Positions 11,578 through 21,100 of a DNA stretch of 64,000 bases are shown here, in pieces. The DNA is from Chlorops oryzae (taxonomy: Eukaryota > Arthropoda > Insecta > Diptera > Chloropidae). Location: positions 23,869,942 to 23,933,941 of the forward strand of contig CM035809.1 in NCBI GenBank assembly GCA_020466095.1, read 5' to 3'. The position numbers and the translations under genes are program-made. Numbering within the stretch: the first letter of the stretch is position 1; each line of letters starts with the position of its first letter. The notes under the pieces are model-generated. The model had not been told where the DNA came from and made no database searches. It worked only from the letters and a program-made list of their open reading frames with translations.

Positions 11578-11982
11578 CAGTGGCGTGTCCAGAGAAAGAT
11601 TGCTTTGATAGTGCTTATATTTTCCACAGTGGTATATTGAACAATTATAAGAAAATAATCCAAAAAATTTTCTAGAGGAAGTTTAGAGAATTATGGACCA
11701 AAAACCAAAAAAAATCCCTAAAATTCATGGTGTCCGATTTGGATGAAAATTTATATATAGAATAAGCGAAACATTCTAAGAATGGACCAATTTTTCACAT
11801 ATTCTATATATAAATTTTCGCCATGAATTTTTGGGATTTTTTTTGGGTCTTTTGGTCCATAACTCTCTAAACTTCCTCTAGCCCCCCAAATTTTGTTTAG
11901 GCTAATGTCTTATAATTGTTCAATATACCACTGTGGAAAATATAAGCACTATCAAAGCACTCTTTCTCTGGACACGCCACTG
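11578..11982. mobile_element. hAT-like MITE with 8 bp TSD
   Basis: Inverted ends CAGTGGCGTGTCCAGAGAAA / CTCTGGACACGCCACTG extend for roughly 75 bp through AGTGCTTATATTTTCCACAG. It is flanked by a perfect 8 bp duplication TCCCCCAC (11570-11577 and 11983-11990). The CAGTGGCG ends and 8 bp TSD fit hAT. It is 405 bp, nearly palindromic throughout and non-coding, sitting about 200 bp upstream of the first P450 promoter. Confidence 0.9.
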
Positions 11983-12184
11983 TCCCCCACCACACAAAAT
12001 CGACGTTGACGTTAGCAACAAAAAATCCCAAAATTGATTTGCCTTCATAATTTTGCATCGAACTTTATTCAATCTTCAAAATTATTTAAAAAATTTTTGT
12101 TTTTTGATAATAAGCTTGCTTGATTAAGAACCGATCGAAACAAAAAATACAAGAAGATACCAAATCATTATTGAAAGAGGCGCT

Positions 12185-12216
12185 TATAAAATAGTTTTCC
12201 TCGCTGGTAATTTCAA
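12185..12216 (+). promoter_or_regulatory. TATA box and candidate initiator of first P450 gene
   Basis: TATAAA at 12185-12190 is followed 30 bp later by TTCAATT (A at 12215), a plausible initiator; a second candidate TCAGTT has its A at 12226. The start codon at 12275 lies about 50-60 bp downstream. Confidence 0.55.
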
Positions 12217-12274
12217 TTTTTTCTCAGTTGATATTAAACCTCCGATCGGAAAAGTTTTAAGAAAAAAAAAAAAA

Positions 12275-14832
12275 ATGTGGTTGCCACTTCTATTCGCCGC
12301 AATCGGGCTGTTATTTTTTTGGATTAAATGGAACTTTAATTATTGGGAACGTAAGGGCTTCCCTTACGAGAAACCGCATTCAATACTCGGTGTCTTAGAT
12401 CCTGTACTTAAACGTGAGAAAGCATTCGGTATGGCCATCCATGATGTTTATTTAAAAAGGAAGGAGAATTTTGTCGGAATCTTTCTTGGACCACGTCCGG
12501 CACTCCTTGTCCGGGACGCGCAATTGGCTCATGAAATTCTTGTGAAAGATTTTATGAGCTTCCACGATCGTGGCGTGTATGTGGATGAGAAACATGATCC
12601 CATGTCGGGTAGTTTATTCTTTATGAAGGGCAAAAAATGGAAGGCATTGCGATCGAAATTAACACCGGCTTTCACTTCGGGGAAATTGAAGGCGATGTTC
12701 CCGACCATTCTGGATATTTCGAATAAATTGATTCAGCATATAAGCAAAGTGATTCCCGATGAGGGAACTGTTGAATTGGAAATTAAGAATGTAACGTGCA
12801 CGTAAGTGTAACTGGGGCCACTGAAATATGACATTGGTGGCATTTAAACCTCTTTTTAAATTTATATGTAAATAATTATTTTCTCTCTTATTTTTTTTTT
12901 TTTTTGTTTTGCTTATGCAGCTACGCAGTGGACGTTATTGTTTCGGCAATATTCGGCTTAGATGTTAATAGTTTCGAGCAACCCCAGAATGCATTCAATG
13001 ATATTCGAAACACATTTAATATACCGACACTAGGGAGTGTTATACGAGGAACCACTCTTTTTACTTTTTACAGCCAACGTAAGTAGAAGAACAAATAACA
13101 GATCGATCGGAACATGTAAACTCAACATATAGTGATAAGAAAATATATTATACATATATAAAATTAAGCGGATGTTAAATATTCCCGGATAATCCGGATA
13201 AAAGATATTCAGTATGAGAGTTTTCTTTTATCCGGATGGGTAGTTACGGGCAACTTCTGCCTTTCCTCAAATTTTGTCTTCAGTTTTGGATGCAGAAATA
13301 TCGACAAACTCTTCAAAACTGCTTCGCATGAAATCGGTAAAACATTTTTTAGTTATCCGGCCCAATATAGCCTATCCGGATAAAAATTTTCATATCGGAT
13401 AGTCGATAAATTTACTATTCGGCACATCAAAATGTTAAGACCGCCGAATACATCTTATCCGGATAAATATTTTCATATCGGATAATCGAAAAATTTATTA
13501 TTCGGCACATCAAAATGTTAGGACCGCCGAATACATCTTATCCGGATAAATATTTTCATATCGGATAATCGAAAAATTTATTATTCGGCACATCAGAATA
13601 TTGAGAACTACAAAAGGTCTTATTTTCTGCCCATGCAGACTTATCATATTTCGACTTATTGAGTTTATTTAACCTATTAAGAATGCTCATATAAGAAATT
13701 GTAATAAATTTAGTCCTTCTTAAAGTTTAATGGTTCAATCTATTTTTAAAGGCTTGAAAAATTTTTCGTTCGTGTCGGATGGAAAGAGATAACGCAAGTG
13801 AATATGAATAAACTTGTTCGCCGAACAATTGAGCATCGTGAGAAACATAATATAGTTCGAAAAGATATGCTGCAACTGTTGCTTCAATTAAGGAATAGCG
13901 GGGAAGTCAATGACGATGATAAAGTTTGGTCGTCAGACACCAAAGGAGGTAAGTTGTGAAAAAAATTTTACATTTTTAATATTCCCGATAAACCAAGGAG
14001 TGAGTACCTAATTATTTTCCTTCAGATGGCATACATTCCATTTCGATCGATACTGTTGCTGCACAGCTTTTCTTGTTCTATATTGCCGGTTTTGAGACTA
14101 CAGCATCAACCATAGCATTTGCGATCTACGAATTATATCAAAATCCGGATCTTTTGGCCAAAGCACAGGAGGACGTACGACAAGCTTTAGAGAAGCATGG
14201 CGAACTCACTTATGAGGCAATCCAGGATATGAAATTTTTGGAGTTATGCTTTATGGGTAAGTGTATATCAACGGTGATCGATTGATCGATCGATCGATCG
14301 ATCATAACAGAAAAACATATTTTAACGATTGTCTTATTTTCCTATCACAGAGACTGTACGAAAATATCCCGGCTTGCCAATTTTAAATCGAGAGTGCACT
14401 GAAGACTTTGTTATACCTGGAACGGATAAAGTTATAATCAAGGGTACTCCAATAGTTATCCCGCTCTTTGGTATTCATCGCGATGCCGATTATTTCCCCG
14501 ATCCATTAAAGTTCGATCCGGAACGTTTTCTCGAAGATTATAGTCAGCACGCGTACATGCCTTTTGGAGCGGGTCCCAGACATTGTATCGGTATGTATGA
14601 AAAATCTTAGAACTAAATAGACATTAAATTATCCGGAATTTTCTTAATTTTTTTTTTTTTTTTTTCAGCACAACGTATGGGAAATGTCAATGTTAAGGTC
14701 GCTTTGGCACAGATTCTAAGTAATTTTAACATCGAGTCAAAGGAAGAAAAACAAGAAATCGAAATTGACAACTATGGTATTACGATAATGCCTAAAGGTG
14801 GTGTATCAGTTCGACTGTCAAAGAAAAAGTAA
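12275..14832 (+). pseudogene. CYP6-type cytochrome P450, copy 1, with apparent frame break
   Basis: Six exons: 12275-12801, 12921-13078, 13752-13948, 14026-14256, 14351-14590, 14669-14832. The product would be a microsomal monooxygenase of the CYP6 group (xenobiotic or endogenous substrate oxidation): N-terminal membrane anchor, WKALR in the C-helix, AGFETT in the I-helix, ETVR (K-helix), FDPERF and the heme loop PFGAGPRHCIG are all present. Exon 2 is 158 bp versus 153 bp in the neighbouring copy (18166-23983), so it ends in phase 1 whereas exon 3 needs phase 2; canonical splicing gives a stop about 14 codons into exon 3. No other stop is seen, so the lesion is recent, a sequencing error, or bypassed by unseen splicing. 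Promoter and ATG context are intact. Confidence 0.85.
13375..13610 (+). repeat. about 83 bp tandem repeat in P450 intron 2
   Basis: Nearly three units containing CGCCGAATACATCTTATCC, TTTTCATATCGGATA and TATTCGGCACATCA lie in the 673 bp intron 2 of the first P450 gene. The TATCCGGATA core resembles motifs at 1600-1750, 3200-3280 and 40524-40962, hinting at a common repeat source. Confidence 0.75.
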
Positions 14833-14961
14833 TAATTATAAAAAAAAAATATATATATAGTGTAAATTCTAGCAACCATTTTCAAATCTTTTTAGACAAA
14901 GGTCATGATATTTTATATAATACTTTTCGAATTAAATTTTAAATATAAAACGAAAAATGTT

Positions 14962-15096
14962 TAAAAGAAATTTTACAATATTTTGTTTTTAATGCGCCGT
15001 TTGAGTTTTTGGAGGAGTTACATTGGCATTACTGTAACATTGAGCTTTAGGTGAGGGCAAACACATTGTATGTGAGAAGAACCAATTTGAGACAAT
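14962..15096 (-). ncRNA. speculative small RNA downstream of PSEA/TATA motif
   Basis: On the minus strand an snRNA-type PSEA (15137-15157) and a TATAATAT box predict a start near 15096. The following DNA begins ATTGTCTCAAATTGG, contains a potential stem GTTACA ... TGTAAC, and reaches its first TTTT near 14962, where Pol III could stop. It does not match U1, U2, U4, U5, U6, U7, U11, U12 or U6atac as I know them. This is inference from promoter geometry only. Confidence 0.15.
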
Positions 15097-15105
15097 TATT
15101 TTGTT

Positions 15106-15328
15106 AAAGATGCATAAATATATTATATTTCCTATTTTATAAAACAAATGAGAATTATAGCGAACGTAAAGAAATGTAATTAAACACACACAGAGAAAAA
15201 AAATCACCCAAAAATGTTGTTAACTCAATCATTTTTCTTTTGAAATTTTTGTTCAGCTCGAAAGTCAAAAGGACTGTGAAAAACAATGCGCCCTTTTAAA
15301 ATAACCACGGTTACGTCCGCTCAACGAT
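15106..15328 (-). repeat. left arm of inverted repeat flanking akirin-like gene
   Basis: Reverse complement of 16488-16706 with moderate divergence. Shared landmarks in order: AAGATGCATAAATAT, the PSEA-like motif, ACACACAGAGAAAAAAA, GTTGTTAACTCAATC, GCGCCCTTTTAAAA, GGTTACGTCCGCTCA. The outer edges are at the AAGATGCAT end. It includes a sub-segment with CACAGAG / CACTGAG-like ends, so part of it may itself be a MITE. Confidence 0.85.
15137..15157 (-). promoter_or_regulatory. PSEA-like snRNA promoter motif in left arm
   Basis: Reads TAATTCTCATTTGTTTTA on the minus strand, then 9 bp, then TATAATAT. It closely matches the U2 gene element at 45725-45745. It points away from the akirin-like gene. 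Confidence 0.55.
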
Positions 15329-15339
15329 ACATCATTGAT

Positions 15340-15515
15340 GCCAGATCGAGGGATTTTTCCCGTTTTGAGGGATTTTTCCCATTTTGAGGGATTTTTTCGA
15401 TTTTACTTTCAATCAAAACTCACTTAATATTTGAACAAGGGGTTTTTTCCGATCATTTTTGTATATAAAATAGAAGGAAAGGGATTTTTTTCAAAATATC
15501 CGATGGAAAAGTGCG
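15340..15515. repeat. dispersed GGGATTTTTC repeat
   Basis: Contains three GAGGGATTTTT units and GATCATTTTTGTATATAAA; matches the reverse complement of about 545-690. Origin unknown. It forms part of the upstream region of the akirin-like gene. Confidence 0.55.
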
Positions 15516-15750
15516 ACCAAAACACTGACAACACTGCGATACATATGTACTGTTCTGTTAAATCAGCAGAGAGTCTTCCTTTTTCATTATTATCCAAGGC
15601 ATATTGAATTCAATAGGCGTTGTTATTTTGAACTATATTGTATCAGTCTTGAAAAATTAATCAAAAAAGCTTCAAAATACTTTTCTCCAAATAAATTTTT
15701 TCGATCATTCGATAGCAAATCCCGTTCATTTTACTGTTCCTTTACTTTTA

Positions 15751-16149
15751 ATGGCTTGCGGAAGTTTGAAACACTCCATAGAATTCGATAGCCTCGATGA
15801 ACCTCCGACGAAACGTTTTTGTTCCTATAACAGTGTTTTAAACACGATGGTCCCTCGAGATGCTGCTACAAATTTAATCGAACAAGGAACGTTTGCAGGA
15901 GGACCGGATCAACCGAGTCCCGATCAAGAAGTGTCCCCGAAATCGACGCCCAAAAAGGACTTATTTTCCTTTGATGACATCAATTACATTTTCCGAGGAA
16001 TTTGGGAAAAGAGGAAGGACGAACTGCACGAGCAATGTAATGCAATCCTGGTTCGAAAACTAGCGGATCAATATGAGAAATACGTTGATTTCACATACGC
16101 CCAAATCAGCAGGGACCTGGAACGAAGCCATCCGATTTATTGGTCTTAA
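15751..16149 (+). CDS. intronless akirin-like protein
   Basis: The 132-residue ORF starts MACGSLKHSIEFDSLDEPP, matching the akirin N-terminus, and its C-terminal half (FSFDDINYIFRGIWEKR, then KLADQYEKYVDFTYAQIS) matches the akirin core. Akirins are nuclear adaptors linking NF-kB-type and other transcription factors to SWI/SNF chromatin remodelling. Compared with typical insect akirins (about 180-200 aa), this protein lacks much of the middle. The basic NLS following the proline pair is weakened to PPTKRFC, and the C-terminus ends YWS rather than the usual YVS. The single exon, short length and inverted-repeat flanks (15106-15328, 16488-16706) suggest a retrocopy or mobile-element-captured paralogue. 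The frame is intact, so function is possible. AATTAAA follows at about 16213. Confidence 0.82.
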   Translation: MACGSLKHSIEFDSLDEPPTKRFCSYNSVLNTMVPRDAATNLIEQGTFAGGPDQPSPDQEVSPKSTPKKDLFSFDDINYIFRGIWEKRKDELHEQCNAILVRKLADQYEKYVDFTYAQISRDLERSHPIYWS

Positions 16150-16487
16150 TACAACCGCTTCACTTTTATTCATTTTATTATTTTTGTTTTTGTTTTTGTC
16201 TTTTCACTATATTCAATTAAAAGTATATATAAATGTTTATATCCATGGAGCTTAATTACATATCTTACGAGATCCGTGCATAAAGGTTTTATATTCTTTT
16301 ATAGTTATAGTTATAGTATAGTTTATCTCTACTGACCATGTCGAGAATGTGTCTCCAACTAGTAATTCGTTGTGACTTTGTCTATGCATCGGTACTAGCG
16401 AAAGAGTCCTCCTTTTGTCTACATAATAGTTACCGACATCAATAGCACGTCATTAGTTCTTTGGTCTGCAGGGAGTTGTCATCTACA
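16150..16487. other. 3' flank of akirin-like gene
   Basis: It holds the probable 3'UTR (poly-A-like AATTAAA near 16213) and a short TAGTTATAG repeat (about 16302-16320). Nothing else is supported. Confidence 0.45.
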
Positions 16488-16706
16488 CTGAGCGAACGTA
16501 ACCATGAGTTTTTTAAAAGGGCGCATTGTTATTCACAATCCTTTTGATTTTCGAGCAGAACAAAAATTTCAAATGAAAAATGGTTGAGTCAACAACATTA
16601 TTGGTTGATTTTTTTCTCTGTGTATGTTTAATTACATTTCTTTTCGTTCGTTATAATTCTCATTTGGTTTATAAAATAGGACATATAAGATATTTATGCA
16701 TCTTAG
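16488..16706 (+). repeat. right arm of inverted repeat flanking akirin-like gene
   Basis: Inverted copy of 15106-15328, from TGAGCGAACGTAACC through AAAAGGGCGCATTG, TGGTTGAGTCAACAAC, TTTTTTTCTCTGTG and the PSEA-like motif to ATGCATCTT. No clear target duplication was found outside the two arms. Confidence 0.85.
16654..16691 (+). promoter_or_regulatory. PSEA-like motif plus TATA in right arm
   Basis: TAATTCTCATTTGGTTTA at 16654, then a 9 bp spacer after the 21 bp element, then TATAAGAT at 16684. The geometry mirrors the left arm and resembles the U2 promoter (45725). No known snRNA follows the predicted start near 16715. Confidence 0.55.
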
Positions 16707-16747
16707 AGTTTTTTAAGCATTGAGAAAGCAGTCACACGACAACGGAG

Positions 16748-16915
16748 TGACCATATATTACTATATGTCACTCTCATAGATTTTGGGTGGGACATTTCGC
16801 GCCAGTTAGAAAGAGATGTTACTCGGCAGGCAAAAAAAGAGCGAGAGAGAAATACTTTTGGTGAGTACCTAAGTGAAAAATGCTCATTTTGGTGGGTACC
16901 CAAGACCGTCGTACA
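16748..16915 (+). repeat. short interspersed repeat (GTGACATATAT family), partial copy
   Basis: Starts with CATATATTACTATATGTCAC, then AAGAGATGTTACTCGGCAGG, AAAAAAAGAGCGAGAGAGAAA and GGGTACCCAAGACCGT. Related copies lie at 54295-54535 (reverse, full inverted ends) and 57760-57905; a small end fragment is at about 26440-26475. The right inverted end is missing here. Confidence 0.75.
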
Positions 16916-17127
16916 AGATTTTAAATATAACCAAAAGGAATCGTTAGTTTTTATAAAAGTGAAAGCAAAAATTGTCTGTTTCCTGATATGAATATCTCAT
17001 GAAACAGATTGGCTGTTGTTCTGTATAATTTATTTAATCATTTTTTATTCATTTGTAATTTAAATAAGATTAAAACAATTATTTTGCGATAACTTTTTAA
17101 AAGGCCTATCAGAGGACAAACAGTCGC

Positions 17128-17451
17128 ATGGTTCGCGCCGAAAACTTAGTTCTTATGATAATAATTTGTATAATCTATGCGTTCGTTTCTAATCTGGCAT
17201 GTGCCTCCTCTAGTTCCTCATATCGTCCCCTCAGAAAACGACTGTCGTATGTCGCATGTATTTCTTATGGGACATACGACAGTCGTTTTCTGAGGGGACG
17301 ATATGTTGACTATAAGTATGTAGTATACATGCACAATATATATATGAATATATACATAATTATGTACAATTTTGCACATTTTTCATACAGTTCTCAAAAA
17401 ATTGGGCAGTTTTGGGCAGTTTCGTGCAGCACGGGAACAGACCTAATATGA
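17128..17451 (+). CDS. possible short secreted peptide; unrecognised
   Basis: A 107-codon ORF with a convincing signal-peptide-like start (LVLMIIICIIYAFVSN, then LACA as cleavage context) followed by SSSSSYRPLRKRLSYV, which contains basic pairs. The rest is unlike any family I know and is encoded partly by the second arm of a perfect hairpin (17219-17305). It may be a chance frame, a first exon, or a peptide gene whose 3' part has been altered by an inverted duplication. Upstream shows only a weak TTTAAAAG TATA-like string. Confidence 0.25.
   Translation: MVRAENLVLMIIICIIYAFVSNLACASSSSSYRPLRKRLSYVACISYGTYDSRFLRGRYVDYKYVVYMHNIYMNIYIIMYNFAHFSYSSQKIGQFWAVSCSTGTDLI
17219..17305. repeat. perfect 35 bp hairpin with 17 nt loop
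   Basis: The left arm (17219-17253, CATATCGTCCCCTCAGAAAA...) and right arm (17271-17305, ...TTTTCTGAGGGGACGATATG) are exactly complementary; the loop is GCATGTATTTCTTATGG. It could be an inverted micro-duplication, a foldback relic, or a precursor-like hairpin RNA. Perfect pairing is unusual for a miRNA precursor. Confidence 0.9.
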
Positions 17452-17510
17452 TCTGGTATCAGTGAGCGAAGGTTTTTGCTTGCCGTTTTTAACAAAAATT
17501 TAAAACACTG

Positions 17511-17974
17511 CACAGTGGTCTGACGAGTTAGTTTTTTGGCCAAAATTCAATTTTAAAATGTCTCCGAAACGGCTGAACCAACCAAGTAGAAGTTTGTTAC
17601 GCAGGTTTGCTGGGCCATGAGGGTTGTCCTTAATGAAAATGTAAAAAAATGGTGCATACCCTGCCACGCCCTTAAATATAAAAAGTCAGCCATAATGGAT
17701 CCACCATTTTGTTTTGCCGAAAAAAAGTTCAGATTCGAACTCAGCGACCTCAAAACCTCACTATGCACAGTTTCAGCTAAATCCAAGCATTTTTGAGAAA
17801 AAAAAATCAGCCATATTGGATCCGCCATTTTGTTTTTCCGAAAAAAAAAGTTCAGATTCGAACTCAGCGACCTCAAAACCCCATTATGCACAGTTTTAGC
17901 TAAATCCAAGCATTTTTGAAGAAAAAAAAAATCAGCCATATTGGATCCGCCGATTGGATTTCTGGACCACTGTG
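17511..17974. mobile_element. Transib-like MITE with CACAGTGG ends, 5 bp TSD
   Basis: Inverted ends CACAGTGGTCTGA and TGGACCACTGTG are flanked by CACTG on both sides (17506-17510, 17975-17979). The interior has direct repeats of about 120 bp containing TCAGCCATATTGGATCCGCC and TTCAGATTCGAACTCAGCGA. CACAGTG plus a 5 bp TSD fits the Transib superfamily. Non-coding, 464 bp. It lies just upstream of the second P450 gene. Confidence 0.75.
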
Positions 17975-18165
17975 CACTGTTTGGAACATTTAACGGCACT
18001 ATGAAACAATAAATCGGCATATTTATAGACTCACAAGTTCAATTCCCAAATTAAGTGCTCTGATTATAAATTCCTTGTGAGATAAGGAGACAATCGATTG
18101 CGGTATAATTAAGAAATTATTTTCTTTCAGTGCAGATCAACCTTCAGTTCGGAAACGTTCGAAAA

Positions 18166-21100
18166 ATGTGGCTGACACTTCTAATCGCCGTAATCGGTCT
18201 TCTATTTTTTTGGATTAAATGGACCTTTAGTTATTGGGAACGTAAGGGCTTCGCTTATGAGAAACCCACTATACCATTTGGTGTCCTAGATCCTGTACGA
18301 AAACGTGAGAAATCATTCGGTATGGCCCTCAATGATGTTTACTCAAAAAGGAAGGAGAATGTTGTTGGGATCTACCTTGGACCACGTCCGGCACTCCTTG
18401 TTCGGGACGCGCAATTAGCACATGATATTCTTGTGAAAGATTTTACGAGCTTCCACGATCGTGGCGTGTATGTGGATGAGAAAAACGATCCAATGTCGGG
18501 TGCTATATTCTTTCTAAAGGGTAAAAAATGGAAAGCATTGCGATCGAAATTAACACCGGCCTTCACTTCGGGGAAATTGAAGGCGATGTTCCCGACCGTT
18601 CTGGATATTTCGAATAAAATGATTAAACATATGAATAAAGTAGTTCCGGATGAGGGAACTTTCGAACTGGAAATGAAATATGTAACGTCCACGTGAGTAA
18701 AGTGGATGTTGATGGAAGAAAGAAAGGAGGCTTTTAAATAATTTATGTTTTTACCATTTTTTTTTCAGCTACGCAGTGGACATTGTTGCTTCGTCTCTCT
18801 TTGGCTTGGACGTGGACAGTTTCGAGGAGCCAAGGAATCCCTTCAATGAAATTCGAAACATGGCTAATCAACCGACCCTGGCGAGTGTTGCTCGAGGAAC
18901 CGCCCAGTTTTTGTATCCACAGTGAGTAGAAAATAATCCATTGTAATTGAAAAGGCACACCCGTAGCCAAATCCTCTCAACAATTGATCTCAACGGATCC
19001 AATATAAATTGAGGTATGTATTGTAATGTAGCACAACTTATTGTCACTCATTAACACATAAAATTTGAATGTATATGAACTTAGCGAAACACTTTTCCAA
19101 TTTGAATTTCTAAACTATCCTATAATAAGCCGTTAATTAACCGTTAATTAATCGTGAAAGAAAAAAATTTACCGCTCTTTTAGTTTTTTTTTTTATGCGA
19201 TGTTTCGCTAAGTTCATATGAACTTAGCGGAACAAAAATTTTAAAAATATGTTTTTTGTTTCCACTTATAGCTCAATCGATGCTGTGAATTAACCGTTAA
19301 TTAATCGTGAAAGAAAAAAATTTACCGCTCATCTAGTTTTTTTTTTATGCGATGTTTCGCTAAGTTCATATGAACTTAACGGAACAAAAATTTTAAAAAT
19401 ATGTTTTTTGTTTCCACTTATAGCTCAATCGATGCTGTGAATTAACCGTTAATTAATCGTGAAAGAAAAAAATTTACCGCTCATCTAGTTTTTTTTTTTA
19501 TGCGATGTTTCGCTAAGTTCATATGAACTTAGCGGAACAAAAATTTTAAAAATATGTTTTTTGTTTCCACTTATAGCTCAATCGATGCTGTGAATTAACC
19601 GTTAATTAATCGTGAAAGAAAAAAAATTTACCGCTCATCTAGTTTTTTTTTTTATGCGATGTTTCGCTAAGTTCATATGAACTTAGCGGAACAAAAATTT
19701 TAAAAATATGTTTTTTGTTTCCACTTATAGCTCAATCGATGCTGTGAATTAACCGTTAATTAATCGTGAAAGAAAAAAATTTACCGCTCATCTAGTTTTT
19801 TTTTTATGCGATGTTTCGCTAATGTGGCAGCGGACTGAGCAAGCATAAACAGTAGACATGACGTTAAAAACGACTTTTTGGAATTTCTTAGGTGGGGTGG
19901 TCTCATATTGTAGGGTTCCTCGAAAAACTTTATGGGCCAAAATTTTTTTTCTGTAGGACGACGCTTAGACGTGCCCCACGGGGGTCAAAGTTCACAAAAA
20001 CCCCGCCAAATCTTACTAATGCACAGTGGTAACGGCCCATATATCGTGCGGTCAAAAATAAAAAGAGAAGTCGTAGAGCATTCAAATTTGGAAGGAGCAC
20101 TTCTGGGTTCCAAATTAAGAAATTTTGAAAAAACATTGGAAATCCGTCTGCTGCCACGCCCACCTCCCTTATAACGACACTTTCCACAATTTTTATTTTT
20201 TTACCTAGGACTTTAAAACTTGATACGCGTCTTGGATGTGTTCTTCCAAAGAAAATAAATCAATCGTAATGGGGCTGCCACGCCCACTTTAGTTTTTATA
20301 CCTGCTCAAAATTGTATATTATGGCTTGCAGTTCCCACCTAGAACTTTATGAATGCTTTATATAAATTTTTTTAAAAACTTAACCTTTTTTTTCTAAATA
20401 TGAACTTAAACTGTCTTTATTTCAAGGAATAAATGGCTTCAACATTCCCACGGAAAATATATTTGTTTTCAAAAATATGGAAATTTTGAACAAATGCATC
20501 TTGCTTTTGAAGTTATAACAGGTAAATAGGCAAACCTCGGCACGCGAAATCTTACTTTTATGAAAGTAGACATATAACCGATTATTTGAAAGTAAGTGAG
20601 AATATGGGATATGCCGGGACAAATGTTGTGGACCTACGGAAAGTTTGCTTTTAAGCTAAAATTTCCAGAAATTTTCGTATGGACTTGCACACAAAAAACA
20701 CAAGTTATGAATCGCGAAAAAAGTATCAAACATGTCAAAATAGTATAAGCATACATTCTCTTTGGAAATCCATATCACAAGAATGTTCGCAAATAAAACG
20801 ATCGAGTGGAATTTGAAACTGAACAAACAATATCGACTGAATAAATTAATGACAAGCTATTTTTATGTAAGAATGCTTTAACTTTGCTAGGAGAAATGTA
20901 AGTGACAGTTATATGAATAGATGAATTATTGATACTTTTGTGTAGATTGGTAATCGGTCCATCGTTACGGGTAACTAAATAGTGATTTTCGAAAGAAGCC
21001 GTTTTGCATTTATGGCCTACTGTGGAACCACTGTGTAATGTCGCCATAACTCTGTAAGGGAGGTCAGAAAGTGGGTAAAATGTGAGAGCGACCCCCCATT

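Noticed and set aside
18372..18692. 106-codon minus-strand frame
   Set aside because: Shadow of P450 exon 1.
19200..19812. Regularly spaced repeats resembling a CRISPR-like array
   Set aside because: The units are contiguous about 153 bp tandem repeats of a foldback arm in a eukaryotic intron.
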